From contig NZ_JAUSUM010000001.1 of the NCBI RefSeq assembly GCF_030813635.1, positions 992,001-1,056,000 on the forward strand: a DNA stretch of 64,000 bases. The letters run 5' to 3'. A program made the translations under genes and the position numbers. Origin of the DNA: Salibacterium salarium. GTDB taxonomy: Bacteria > Bacillota > Bacilli > Bacillales > Marinococcaceae. The notes under the pieces are model-generated. The model was not told where the DNA came from and did not search any database. It saw only the letters and a program-made list of their open reading frames with translations. Below are positions 56,901-64,000 of the stretch, piece by piece (the stretch's first letter is position 1; each line of letters opens with the position of its first letter).

Positions 56901-58844
56901 TTGGAAAATCAAGTAAATATTACATTTCCTGATGGGAATGTTAAGGCGTTTGATGAAGGAGTGACCACTGAAGAAATAGCATTCTCTATCAGTCCGGGTT
57001 TGAAAAAGCAAGCACTTGCCGGAAAACATAATGGAGAATTAATTGATTTACGAACACCGATTCATGAGGATGGAGCCGTTGAAATTATTACGGTAAAAAA
57101 TGAGGAAGGACTCGAGATTCTGCGTCACAGTACGGCTCACTTGATGGCCCAAGCTGTGAAAAGATTGTTCGATGATGTGAAGCTTGGGGTTGGGCCCGTC
57201 ATTGAAAATGGTTTTTATTATGATATAGATATGCCTCACGCTTTAACCCCGGAAGATTTACCGAAAATCGAAAAAGAAATGAAAAAAATCATCGATGAAA
57301 ATCATGAAATTGTTCGAAAAGAAGTGACACGCGAACAAGCAAAAGAGATTTATGAAAACATCGGTGATGATTTGAAATTGGAATTAATTGAAGATATACC
57401 TGAAGGTGAAACACTTACCATTTATGAACAAGGTGAGTTTTTTGATTTGTGCCGAGGGGTTCATGTGCCAAATACGGCGAAACTGAAGACGTTCCAACTG
57501 ATGAATATTTCAGGAGCTTATTGGCGTGGAGACAGCGATAATAAAATGCTGCAGCGGATATATGGTACGGCGTTTGGGAAGCAGTCTGAACTGGATGAAC
57601 ATTTGAAGATGTTAGAAGAAGCGAAAGAACGCGACCATCGCAAAATCGGGAAAGAACTTGATATCTTTGCAATAAATCAAAAAGTAGGACAAGGTCTTCC
57701 GTTATGGCTTCCAAACGGGGCAACAATTCGTCGTACAATCGAACGTTATATTGTCGATATGGAAGAACGTTTAGGGTACGATCATGTTTATACACCTGTC
57801 CTTGGAAGCTCAGAATTGTACAAAACATCTGGTCACTGGGATCACTATCAAGACGATATGTTCCCGCCGATGGAAATGGACAATGAAACCCTTGTTATTC
57901 GTCCGATGAACTGTCCACATCATATGATGGTATTTAAAAATCAATTTCACAGCTATCGTGATCTCCCCGTTCGACTTGCGGAACTTGGAATGATGCATCG
58001 TTATGAAAAATCTGGATCCCTCGCCGGCTTACAACGGGTTCGCGCGATGACGTTAAATGACGCGCATATTTTTGCTCGTCCTGATCAATTAAAAGAAGAA
58101 TTTATTCGGACAGTGGAACTTGTACAACACGTATACAAAGATTTTGGTTTGAATGATTACTATTTCCGTCTATCCTATCGTGATCCTGAAGATAAAGAGA
58201 AATATATCGATAACGATGAGATGTGGGAAAAAGCTCAATCCATGCTGAAAGAGGCGATGGATGACATGAATGTCGATTACGTGGAAGCGATTGGAGAAGC
58301 AGCGTTTTATGGACCAAAGCTGGATGTCCAAGTCAAAACCGCTCTTGGAAAAGATGAAACACTCTCCACGGTACAATTGGATTATCGTTTACCAGAACGA
58401 TTTGATTTGACGTATGTAGGCCAAGATGGTCAAGATCACCGTCCTGTTGTCATTCATCGTGGTATTGTTTCAACGATGGAACGTTTTATTGCGTTTTTAC
58501 TTGAGGAATACAAAGGGGCGTTACCGACTTGGTTATCTCCTGTACAAGCCAAAGTCATTCCTGTATCTGCTGATGCACATCTTGATTATGCCCGTAAGGT
58601 GGAAGATGAGTTGAGAAAAGCGGGAGTGCGTGTGGAAGTAGATACTCGAGATGAAAAGATCGGATATAAGATTCGTGAAGCACAAATGAAGAAAACGCCT
58701 TATATGCTAGTAATTGGGGATAAAGAAATAGAAGCCGGTACTGTCAATGTACGGCGCTATAGTCAACAAGACTCCGAGACCGTTGAACTAGAAGAATTTA
58801 CGAGAACAATAAAAGAAAAAATAGACAATAGACATTTAGACTAA
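56901..58844 (+). CDS. thrS: Threonyl-tRNA synthetase
   Basis: Class II aminoacyl-tRNA synthetase of about 647 aa. Domains in order: TGS (about 1-60, [14 protein letters not shown]), the HD-like editing domain with [15 protein letters not shown], the catalytic core with the zinc Cys in [10 protein letters not shown] and motif 2, and the C-terminal anticodon-binding domain from about residue 540. AGGAGGG at 56887-56893 is only one base from the ATG at 56895 but seven from the TTG at 56901, so I prefer the TTG start. Expression is governed by the T-box. Confidence 0.95.
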   Translation: MENQVNITFPDGNVKAFDEGVTTEEIAFSISPGLKKQALAGKHNGELIDLRTPIHEDGAVEIITVKNEEGLEILRHSTAHLMAQAVKRLFDDVKLGVGPVIENGFYYDIDMPHALTPEDLPKIEKEMKKIIDENHEIVRKEVTREQAKEIYENIGDDLKLELIEDIPEGETLTIYEQGEFFDLCRGVHVPNTAKLKTFQLMNISGAYWRGDSDNKMLQRIYGTAFGKQSELDEHLKMLEEAKERDHRKIGKELDIFAINQKVGQGLPLWLPNGATIRRTIERYIVDMEERLGYDHVYTPVLGSSELYKTSGHWDHYQDDMFPPMEMDNETLVIRPMNCPHHMMVFKNQFHSYRDLPVRLAELGMMHRYEKSGSLAGLQRVRAMTLNDAHIFARPDQLKEEFIRTVELVQHVYKDFGLNDYYFRLSYRDPEDKEKYIDNDEMWEKAQSMLKEAMDDMNVDYVEAIGEAAFYGPKLDVQVKTALGKDETLSTVQLDYRLPERFDLTYVGQDGQDHRPVVIHRGIVSTMERFIAFLLEEYKGALPTWLSPVQAKVIPVSADAHLDYARKVEDELRKAGVRVEVDTRDEKIGYKIREAQMKKTPYMLVIGDKEIEAGTVNVRRYSQQDSETVELEEFTRTIKEKIDNRHLD

Positions 58845-58858
58845 GAATAAAATTCTCT

Positions 58859-58896
58859 TAACCCGAATGAGGACTCTTCTCCTTATTCGGGTTTTT
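58859..58896 (+). terminator. Intrinsic terminator after thrS
   Basis: AACCCGAATGAGGA / TCCTTATTCGGGTT stem, then TTTAA. Confidence 0.93.
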
Positions 58897-58985
58897 AAAT
58901 GCCGACAATGAACCAAGCATATGTAAAATGTAATCCTATATGTTCACTTTAAATAGGAAAACGGTATTATTTTATTAATAAAAGA

Positions 58986-59014
58986 TTGAATAATAATGAG
59001 AAAATAGTTACAAT
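58986..59014 (+). promoter_or_regulatory. SigA-type promoter for the GGDEF-EAL gene
   Basis: TTGAAT at 58986-58991, 17-base spacer, TACAAT at 59009-59014. A small hairpin CTATC / GATAG follows in the leader (about 59027-59048). Confidence 0.6.
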
Positions 59015-59100
59015 TTAACTAACAGCTATCGACAAATTTCTTGATAGACGGAAGATGACTAATAAATAAATCCTATAAAATGTTCAAGGGAGGTTGTGTA

Positions 59101-61209
59101 ATGGAGATTCCTCTATACAACCCCAATACAATGCCGGAAATGTTAAAGAAAATAGAAGAAGAATGGAAGCAGCAGCGCGTGAATACAACGTCTGAAATAT
59201 CGAAAAGCCTTTATCAATTAAAAGGCTTTATTTCAGAGTTAGATCAATCGCTTCTGATTTCTGTCATGGACGAAAACGGTGTCATCACAGATGTAAACAC
59301 TTTATTTTCTGAAGTATCAGGTTGTTCCAGATCACAAATCATTGGTACATATCATCATTTTCTAAAATCAGACTATCATCCTGGTTCATTTTTTGAAAAA
59401 ATGTGGGATACCATAAAAAAAGGTCATGTTTGGGAAGGGGAAATAAAGAATCATCATAAAGAAGGAGGTACATATTGGCTTCAAACGAGTATATTTCCAT
59501 TCTTCAATGAAGGTGGAAACGTATATAGGAGTATAGCAGTTATGAAAGATGTGACCGAAGAAAAGCAGCAAGAAGCGAAAAAACTAGAATCTGTGCAGGA
59601 TGATTTTTATGAAATTTTGAACCATATGGACAGTTTGGTTTTTAAAGTGAGACAGTATGAAGAGACTTTCGTTTATTCTTTTTTTGCAGGGAAATTGAAG
59701 AGAAGGTTTTCCGTAAAACCGGAGAAATTGTACGGGAAGACGGCGTTTGAAATTTTTTTAGAAGACGATGCACATATACTCGAATCCTATTATAGAGAAG
59801 CTTTTTCAGGAAAAAATTGTTCTTTTGAAATTAATTTGTTTCATACATATTTTTATATCAGTTTATCTCCGATTTATCAGAATGGACGTGTCAAAGAAAT
59901 TGTGGGCACTGCTATTGATATTGATGAGAAAAAACAAACAGAGCAGCAAGTTCATCATATGACATATCATACTGTATTGACGGGATTGCCAAATAGACAA
60001 AAGCTATTGGATGATCTTACCTGTCATATAAAAAAGGGAGAACCGTTTCAGTTGATTATGATTGACTTAGATCAATTTAAACAAATTAATGATTCATCCG
60101 GGCATAAGGTAGGAGATGACGTCTTAAAGCAGGCAGCTCAACGCTTGCAGAGAAAGCAGCTTCCTGTTTATCATTTAGGAGCGGATGAGTTTGCATTGAT
60201 AACATTTCAGCCTAATGATGTGGTGGATTCACTGTTTGAAGCTTTTAAGGAGCCGTTCATTTCTGAAGAAATTGCTTATTATGTAACAATTAGTGTCGGC
60301 GTTAGTCATTATCCCGTACACGGTAAGTCTTCGCTGGAGTTGTTGAAAAATGTAGATACCGCTCTGTACACAGCAAAAGAAAAAGGGAGAAACCTTTGCT
60401 GCGTCTATGAAGATCAAATGAATGAACACATTACTGAAAAAATTTATATGACAAACAATATTCGTAAAGCTTTATCCAATGATGAATTTGAACTGTATTA
60501 TCAGCCCCAGGTTTGTTTGAAAACGAATAAAATAGTAGGAGTAGAAGCTTTAATAAGATGGAACCATCCAGAAGAAGGGATTATCTCTCCCGGTAAATTC
60601 ATACCCATAGCGGAAAGTTCAGGTTTGATTATACCAATCGGAGAAATGGTATTAGAAAAGGCGTTGACCCAGTTGCAATTATGGCGTGAACAGGGTTACT
60701 CTCAATTACGAATGAGTGTGAACATTGCAGCGGAGCATTTTAACCAATCGCATTTTGCAAATACCGTACAAACAATGCTGGAGAACGCTCAAGTTCCTGC
60801 CAAACAATTGGAACTAGAACTTACCGAAAACAGCCTTCTCCAAAACACCGGTCTGACAACGAACACACTCCATACGCTACACCGAATGGGTGTTCATTTG
60901 TCTATTGATGATTTTGGGATTGGATATTCCTCTTTGAGCTATTTGCGCCATTTTCCGTTAACAACGCTGAAAATTGATAAATCATTTATGAATCATATTA
61001 ATGAAAAGGAAAAAGATCGGGCTCTTATTTCCTCTATTATTCATCTAGCTGGAAGTCTCGGTATGAGAGTGATAGCAGAGGGTGTGGAAACAAAAGGAAC
61101 GTTTCAATTTCTGCAGCAGGAAAAATGCGATGAGATGCAAGGATTTTACTTTAGTAAACCTATGCCGGCAGCAGACATAGAGAAACTGCTTAAGATTCAC
61201 TATTTTTAA
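59101..61209 (+). CDS. PAS-GGDEF(degenerate)-EAL cyclic-di-GMP protein
   Basis: A 702 aa cytoplasmic signalling protein with no membrane segment. An N-terminal PAS domain (about 55-160) is followed by a second PAS-like region (about 170-285), a GGDEF domain (about 295-425) and an EAL phosphodiesterase domain (about 440-695). The diguanylate cyclase signature reads GADEF at 360-364, so cyclase activity is doubtful. The EAL core looks intact: EALIRW at 482, ELELTEN, DDFGIGYSSL, KIDKSF and AEGVET. ATG 59101 follows GGGAGG and is preferred over an upstream start at 59080. Likely a c-di-GMP phosphodiesterase. It stands alone between thrS and infC. Confidence 0.9.
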   Translation: MEIPLYNPNTMPEMLKKIEEEWKQQRVNTTSEISKSLYQLKGFISELDQSLLISVMDENGVITDVNTLFSEVSGCSRSQIIGTYHHFLKSDYHPGSFFEKMWDTIKKGHVWEGEIKNHHKEGGTYWLQTSIFPFFNEGGNVYRSIAVMKDVTEEKQQEAKKLESVQDDFYEILNHMDSLVFKVRQYEETFVYSFFAGKLKRRFSVKPEKLYGKTAFEIFLEDDAHILESYYREAFSGKNCSFEINLFHTYFYISLSPIYQNGRVKEIVGTAIDIDEKKQTEQQVHHMTYHTVLTGLPNRQKLLDDLTCHIKKGEPFQLIMIDLDQFKQINDSSGHKVGDDVLKQAAQRLQRKQLPVYHLGADEFALITFQPNDVVDSLFEAFKEPFISEEIAYYVTISVGVSHYPVHGKSSLELLKNVDTALYTAKEKGRNLCCVYEDQMNEHITEKIYMTNNIRKALSNDEFELYYQPQVCLKTNKIVGVEALIRWNHPEEGIISPGKFIPIAESSGLIIPIGEMVLEKALTQLQLWREQGYSQLRMSVNIAAEHFNQSHFANTVQTMLENAQVPAKQLELELTENSLLQNTGLTTNTLHTLHRMGVHLSIDDFGIGYSSLSYLRHFPLTTLKIDKSFMNHINEKEKDRALISSIIHLAGSLGMRVIAEGVETKGTFQFLQQEKCDEMQGFYFSKPMPAADIEKLLKIHYF

Positions 61210-61229
61210 AGTAATAAACAGGACGAAGG

Positions 61230-61258
61230 TTGACAGTCTGATAGGCATGTGGTATCTT
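61230..61258 (+). promoter_or_regulatory. SigA promoter for infC-rpmI-rplT
   Basis: TTGACA at 61230-61235, 17-base spacer, TATCTT at 61253-61258. Confidence 0.8.
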
Positions 61259-61264
61259 TAGTAA

Positions 61265-61587
61265 GTGTTTCAATAACGATACCAAAGCAAAGCAGAAGCG
61301 CCCGCTTCTCACCTGATTGACGCTAAAGGCTGTCGGCAGGTCACGGTGAACTCTAACAACCAATCGTGGGCGCAGTGTGTATGCGCCCACTTTTTTGTGT
61401 TTAAGGTAAAGAAGACCTTCTGCTAAGTTCGCACTTAACGGTAGCGGACCTTCTGCTAGTAAAAAGAGCTTCTAATAAACTTATATAGCTCACAAAGATG
61501 TTCTTTTTGTATAAGTCAATGTAGAAGTCGGCACAATTTGTGCAAGCATCTGGATGCTTTGATTCGTAAATTTTTTGGAGGTGGCTC
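61265..61587 (+). ncRNA. L20 leader (autoregulatory leader of infC operon)
   Basis: A long leader of about 320 bases before infC, starting at the promoter. It contains AGAAGCGCCCGCTTCTCACC and the attenuator stem GTGGGCGCA / TGCGCCCAC with TTTTTT (61366-61396). In Bacillus ribosomal protein L20 binds this leader and favours the terminator. Downstream are two copies of GACCTTCTGCTA (61414 and 61447). The attenuator is seen directly; L20 binding is known for the family. Confidence 0.88.
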
Positions 61588-62115
61588 ATTATTCGTAATG
61601 ACATGAAGGTTAATGATGGAATCCGGGCACGCGAGGTACGCCTTATCGATTCCAATGGCGAGCAGCTTGGGGTAAAATCGAAAAACGAAGCGTTGGATTT
61701 GGCTCAAAATGCAGACCTTGATTTAGTACTAGTAGCTCCAAACGCGAAGCCACCGGTTTGCCGTATTATGGACTACGGAAAGTACCGTTTTGAACAGCAG
61801 AAGAAAGAAAAAGAGGCTCGTAAAAAGCAAACAGTGATTAACGTCAAAGAAGTACGCTTGAGCCCAAACATCGAAGAACATGACTTTAATACAAAGCTTC
61901 GGAATGCCCGTAAGTTTTTAACTAAAGGCGATAAGGTAAAAGCAGCAATTCGTTTCCGCGGACGTATGATTACTCACTCTGACATCGGAAAGAAAGTGTT
62001 AGAACGGATGGCTGAAGAGTGTGGAGACATTGCTTCTGTAGAAACAAAGCCGAAGATGGAAGGACGAAGCATGTTTTTAATGCTCGCTCCAAAATCGGAA
62101 AAAGAAAGCAAGTAA
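61588..62115 (+). CDS. infC: Translation initiation factor IF-3
   Basis: IF-3 binds the 30S subunit and controls start-codon selection. The 175 aa product reads from an ATT start at 61588, five codons upstream of the first ATG (61603). The extra residues (I-R-N-D before M) align with the family N-terminus, and GGAGGTGG sits six bases upstream of the ATT, which makes an AUU start very likely; AUU is the classical infC start codon used for autoregulation. Motifs: [33 protein letters not shown] and [15 protein letters not shown]. Confidence 0.93.
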   Translation: MIRNDMKVNDGIRAREVRLIDSNGEQLGVKSKNEALDLAQNADLDLVLVAPNAKPPVCRIMDYGKYRFEQQKKEKEARKKQTVINVKEVRLSPNIEEHDFNTKLRNARKFLTKGDKVKAAIRFRGRMITHSDIGKKVLERMAEECGDIASVETKPKMEGRSMFLMLAPKSEKESK

Positions 62116-62164
62116 CCCGTGAATAATAAAGCGAAAGCTTAAGTAAAACAAGGAGGAACCAATC

Positions 62165-62368
62165 ATGCCAAAAATGAAAACTCATAGAGGTGCGGCGAAG
62201 CGTTTTCGCAGAACAGGTTCAGGAAAACTAAAGCGTAGTCACGCGTTTACTAGTCACTTGTTCCGCAATAAATCTAAAGATCAAAAAAGAGATTTAAGCA
62301 AGCCAGCTATGGTCGATAAAACAGACCAAAAGCGTATCGACAGCTTGTTACCAAACAGTAAATACTAA
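62165..62368 (+). CDS. rpmI: 50S ribosomal protein L35
   Basis: A 67 aa, very basic protein matching L35, with [20 protein letters not shown] at the start. AAGGAGGAACC lies before the ATG. It is the second gene of the infC-rpmI-rplT operon, separated from infC by 49 bases. Confidence 0.98.
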   Translation: MPKMKTHRGAAKRFRRTGSGKLKRSHAFTSHLFRNKSKDQKRDLSKPAMVDKTDQKRIDSLLPNSKY

Positions 62369-62407
62369 TACGAATAAATCGAATTGAAATTGAAGGAGGG
62401 ATAGACG

Positions 62408-62764
62408 ATGCCAAGAGTAAAAGGCGGTTATGTGGCGCGTCGTCGTAGGAATAAGGTACTGAAACTAGCAAAGGGTTACCAAGGTTCGAAGCACCGTTTG
62501 TTTAAAACAGCACAAGAACAGGTAATGAAATCACTACAATATGCATATCGGGATCGCCGTCAACGTAAACGCGATTTCCGCAGACTTTGGATTACACGTA
62601 TTAATGCCGCTGCTCGTTTGAACGGACTATCATACAGCCGTTTGATGCACGGATTGAAGCAGGCAGATATTAATATGAACCGTAAAATGCTAGCGGATTT
62701 GGCTGTAAATGATGAAAAAGGATTTTCTGAGTTAGCCGATAAAGCAAAAGCTCATTTGAAATAA
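62408..62764 (+). CDS. rplT: 50S ribosomal protein L20
   Basis: A 118 aa basic L20 protein, required early in 50S assembly and the autogenous regulator of this operon through the leader upstream of infC. Conserved sequence includes [20 protein letters not shown] and the C-terminal [28 protein letters not shown] precedes the ATG. The terminator directly follows. Confidence 0.98.
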   Translation: MPRVKGGYVARRRRNKVLKLAKGYQGSKHRLFKTAQEQVMKSLQYAYRDRRQRKRDFRRLWITRINAAARLNGLSYSRLMHGLKQADINMNRKMLADLAVNDEKGFSELADKAKAHLK

Positions 62765-62768
62765 TAAA

Positions 62769-62813
62769 TAATAAGCCCGGGAACTGTTTGATATGTTTCC
62801 CGGGCTTATTTTC
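62769..62813 (+). terminator. Intrinsic terminator after rplT
   Basis: AATAAGCCCGGGAA / TTCCCGGGCTTATT stem, then TTCAT. Confidence 0.9.
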
Positions 62814-62829
62814 ATAAGGAGACAGATAG

Positions 62830-63132
62830 ATGCTGTCATACATTTTAGGTTATATGGGGTTTATTAGTGTTTTATCGTGGCTGATTATGGGGATAGATAA
62901 ACGAAATGCACGTAAACGAAGACAAAGGATAAGTGAAAAACAACTATGGTTTTTAACGATAATAGGAGGGAGTGCAGGAACTCTGCTTTCGATGTACATG
63001 TTTCGCCATAAAACGAAACATACACCATTCATTGTCGGAGTCCCATTTGTGTTACTGATACACGTGGCGCTTTTACTTTTTATCTTGTTCGGCTTGTCGG
63101 ATAAATTCTTTGATTGGACTTTTCCAGTCTAA
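62830..63132 (+). CDS. ysdA: DUF1294 membrane protein YsdA
   Basis: A 100 aa DUF1294 membrane protein with about three transmembrane segments and the family signature MGIDKRNARKRRQRISEKQL near residue 21 followed by GGSAGTLLSMYMFRHKTKH. The function is unknown. AAGGAGACAG precedes the ATG. The last 60 bases overlap the 3' end of the convergent ysdB gene. Confidence 0.9.
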   Translation: MLSYILGYMGFISVLSWLIMGIDKRNARKRRQRISEKQLWFLTIIGGSAGTLLSMYMFRHKTKHTPFIVGVPFVLLIHVALLLFILFGLSDKFFDWTFPV

Positions 63133-63471
63133 TTCTGCATGGGAATAGTGTTGACGAATTTCTTTTTCAAGAAAATTGAAATCTTGTAGTTGAAGTCCTT
63201 GTAAACGATCTTTATTTTTTACCCAAATGGAGACAAAAGTAATATCAAAAGCGTTTTCTGTAGTACCTAAATACTTTTCCCCTTCAAACATAACGCCTTT
63301 GTACGTGATAAGAAAATTTTTGCGTACATTTTTCGGTTCGTCCAGAAAGTAAAAGTTTTTCTTTTCATGGGCTAATTCTAGTTTTCGTTTAGGGTTTAAA
63401 ATGTATTTGACGACAGCATAAATCAGAATAATTAAAGCGATGAAAATGAGTGCGCGTAATAAAAGGGCCAT
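63073..63471 (-). CDS. ysdB: SigW-regulated protein YsdB
   Basis: A 132 aa protein with an N-terminal transmembrane helix (about 5-23) and a soluble domain with conserved KKNFYFLDEPKNVRKNFLI, FEGEKYLGTTENAFDI and HAELDWKSPIKEF. The match to B. subtilis YsdB, a SigW regulon member of unknown function, is clear. GGGAGGCAG lies before the ATG on the minus strand. It has an ECF promoter upstream. The last 20 codons overlap the ysdA coding sequence in antisense, beyond the conserved part. Confidence 0.92.
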   Translation of the reverse strand: MALLLRALIFIALIILIYAVVKYILNPKRKLELAHEKKNFYFLDEPKNVRKNFLITYKGVMFEGEKYLGTTENAFDITFVSIWVKNKDRLQGLQLQDFNFLEKEIRQHYSHAELDWKSPIKEFIRQAEQDKK

Positions 63472-63552
63472 TCGTCACTGCCTCCCTTGTAACTTTAGTG
63501 TAGTCTGTTTTTTATTAACGTTCGAAGTATAGAAATTGTTTGCAGTATACTA

Positions 63553-63579
63553 TACGAAATATATTCATTTCTAGTTTCA
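63553..63579 (-). promoter_or_regulatory. ECF (SigW-like) promoter for ysdB
   Basis: On the minus strand TGAAAC (63579-63574), 17-base spacer, CGTA (63556-63553) continuing into CGTATA. It has the same hexamers and spacing as the promoter of amidohydrolase-sppA-yteJ at 5968-5994. Confidence 0.75.
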
Positions 63580-63615
63580 TTGTAATGGAAAAGATAAGAG
63601 AAGGGAAAAGATAAG

Positions 63616-64000
63616 ATGGAGCAATTATTTTCGATTCAGCGTCAATTGGATAATAAAATTTTAGAAGAACACGGCCTTCAAAGAGAAGAAGTCCGCACAG
63701 ACAAAATATTAGCGTTGCAAGTTGAAATCGGGGAACTTGCGAATGAAACACGCTGTTTCAAATATTGGAGCCGCAAACCAGCTGCGGATGAAAGGGTTAT
63801 TTTAGAGGAGTATGTAGATGGATTGCATTTTATTTTATCGCTTGGTATAGATGGAGGATGGGAAAAGGTTCCTGCTCAGCCTGCAGATAAAATGGAATCA
63901 TTGACAGAACAATTTCATGCGGTATATCAAGCTGTAGCTGTATTTAATACAAAGCAAAGTCAGGATAGTTACTTAACGTTGTTTCAAACGTATTTAAAGC
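63616..64000 (+). CDS. Dimeric dUTP diphosphatase (partial, cut by window end)
   Basis: The first 128 residues of an all-alpha dUTPase (MazG-like superfamily), which hydrolyses dUTP to keep uracil out of DNA. Metal-binding residues are seen in LQVEIGELANETRCFKYWS (ExxE type) and EEYVDGLHF (ExxD type). The reading frame is open to the last base of the window, so the C-terminus is missing. AGAGAAGGGAAAAG precedes the ATG. It is divergent from ysdB. The trimeric type of dUTPase is excluded by the motifs. Confidence 0.88.
   Translation, partial: MEQLFSIQRQLDNKILEEHGLQREEVRTDKILALQVEIGELANETRCFKYWSRKPAADERVILEEYVDGLHFILSLGIDGGWEKVPAQPADKMESLTEQFHAVYQAVAVFNTKQSQDSYLTLFQTYLK

Noticed and set aside
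59015-59100. c-di-GMP riboswitch in the leader of the GGDEF-EAL gene
   Set aside because: The leader is short and has only one 5-bp hairpin; the GEMM consensus is absent.

Overview
The window is a continuous stretch of core chromosome from a low-GC, endospore-forming member of the Bacillaceae. Gene order follows the hisJ-ezrA ... dnaE-ytsJ-accDA-pfkA-pyk ... citZ-icd-mdh-phoPR-polA-mutM ... gapB-nrdR-dnaBI ... thrS-infC-rpmI-rplT region of Bacillus subtilis with few interruptions. Spore-formation genes (ytfJ/gerW, ytrH, ytrI, ytaF, ytxC) support an endospore former. Accessory genes such as hflKC and an isolated futalosine-pathway gene (mqnC) suggest a lineage outside the B. subtilis group. 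An alkaliphile or halophile-type Bacillus is my guess, but I cannot name a species. I see no mobile elements, CRISPR arrays, prophage, rRNA or tRNA genes.

Layout. 1-5.9 kb: hisJ (minus), ezrA, a short acidic membrane-anchored protein of unknown function, and the nifZ-thiI sulfur-transfer pair. 6-9.2 kb: an amidohydrolase-sppA-yteJ operon behind an ECF/SigW-like promoter. 9.4-16.9 kb: ytfI-ytfJ, tpx, ytxK, ackA and argGH. 17-24.9 kb: a zinc alcohol dehydrogenase, a universal stress protein, ytkK, a YusW-like secreted protein, ytkL, ytoI, ytpI, nrnA and the sporulation pair ytrHI. 25-34.7 kb: dnaE, malic enzyme, accDA, pfkA and pyk, a central-carbon and lipid-precursor block. 34.8-44.3 kb: fxsA, ytwI, citZ-icd-mdh, phoPR and hflKC. 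44.4-51.1 kb: polA-mutM-ytaF-coaE, gapB, and a minus-strand membrane protein in the place where speD lies in B. subtilis. 51.3-58.8 kb: nrdR-dnaB-dnaI, mqnC, ytxC and T-box-controlled thrS. 59-64 kb: a PAS-GGDEF-EAL protein, the L20-leader-controlled infC-rpmI-rplT operon, ysdA, ysdB (behind a second SigW-like promoter) and the start of a dimeric dUTPase cut by the window end.

Functional themes: replication initiation and repair (dnaE, polA, mutM, dnaB, dnaI, nrdR), glycolysis/gluconeogenesis and the TCA cycle (pfkA, pyk, gapB, citZ, icd, mdh, ytsJ, ackA), envelope-stress proteins (sppA, yteJ, ysdB, possibly hflKC), and sporulation. Most transcription units end in clear intrinsic terminators, listed below. 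I did not find a clearly new biological system. The items most worth following are the two matching ECF promoters, hflKC and mqnC as lineage-specific insertions, the ytaF Shine-Dalgarno hairpin, the degenerate GADEF-EAL protein, and the unexplained inverted repeats upstream of argG and hflK.
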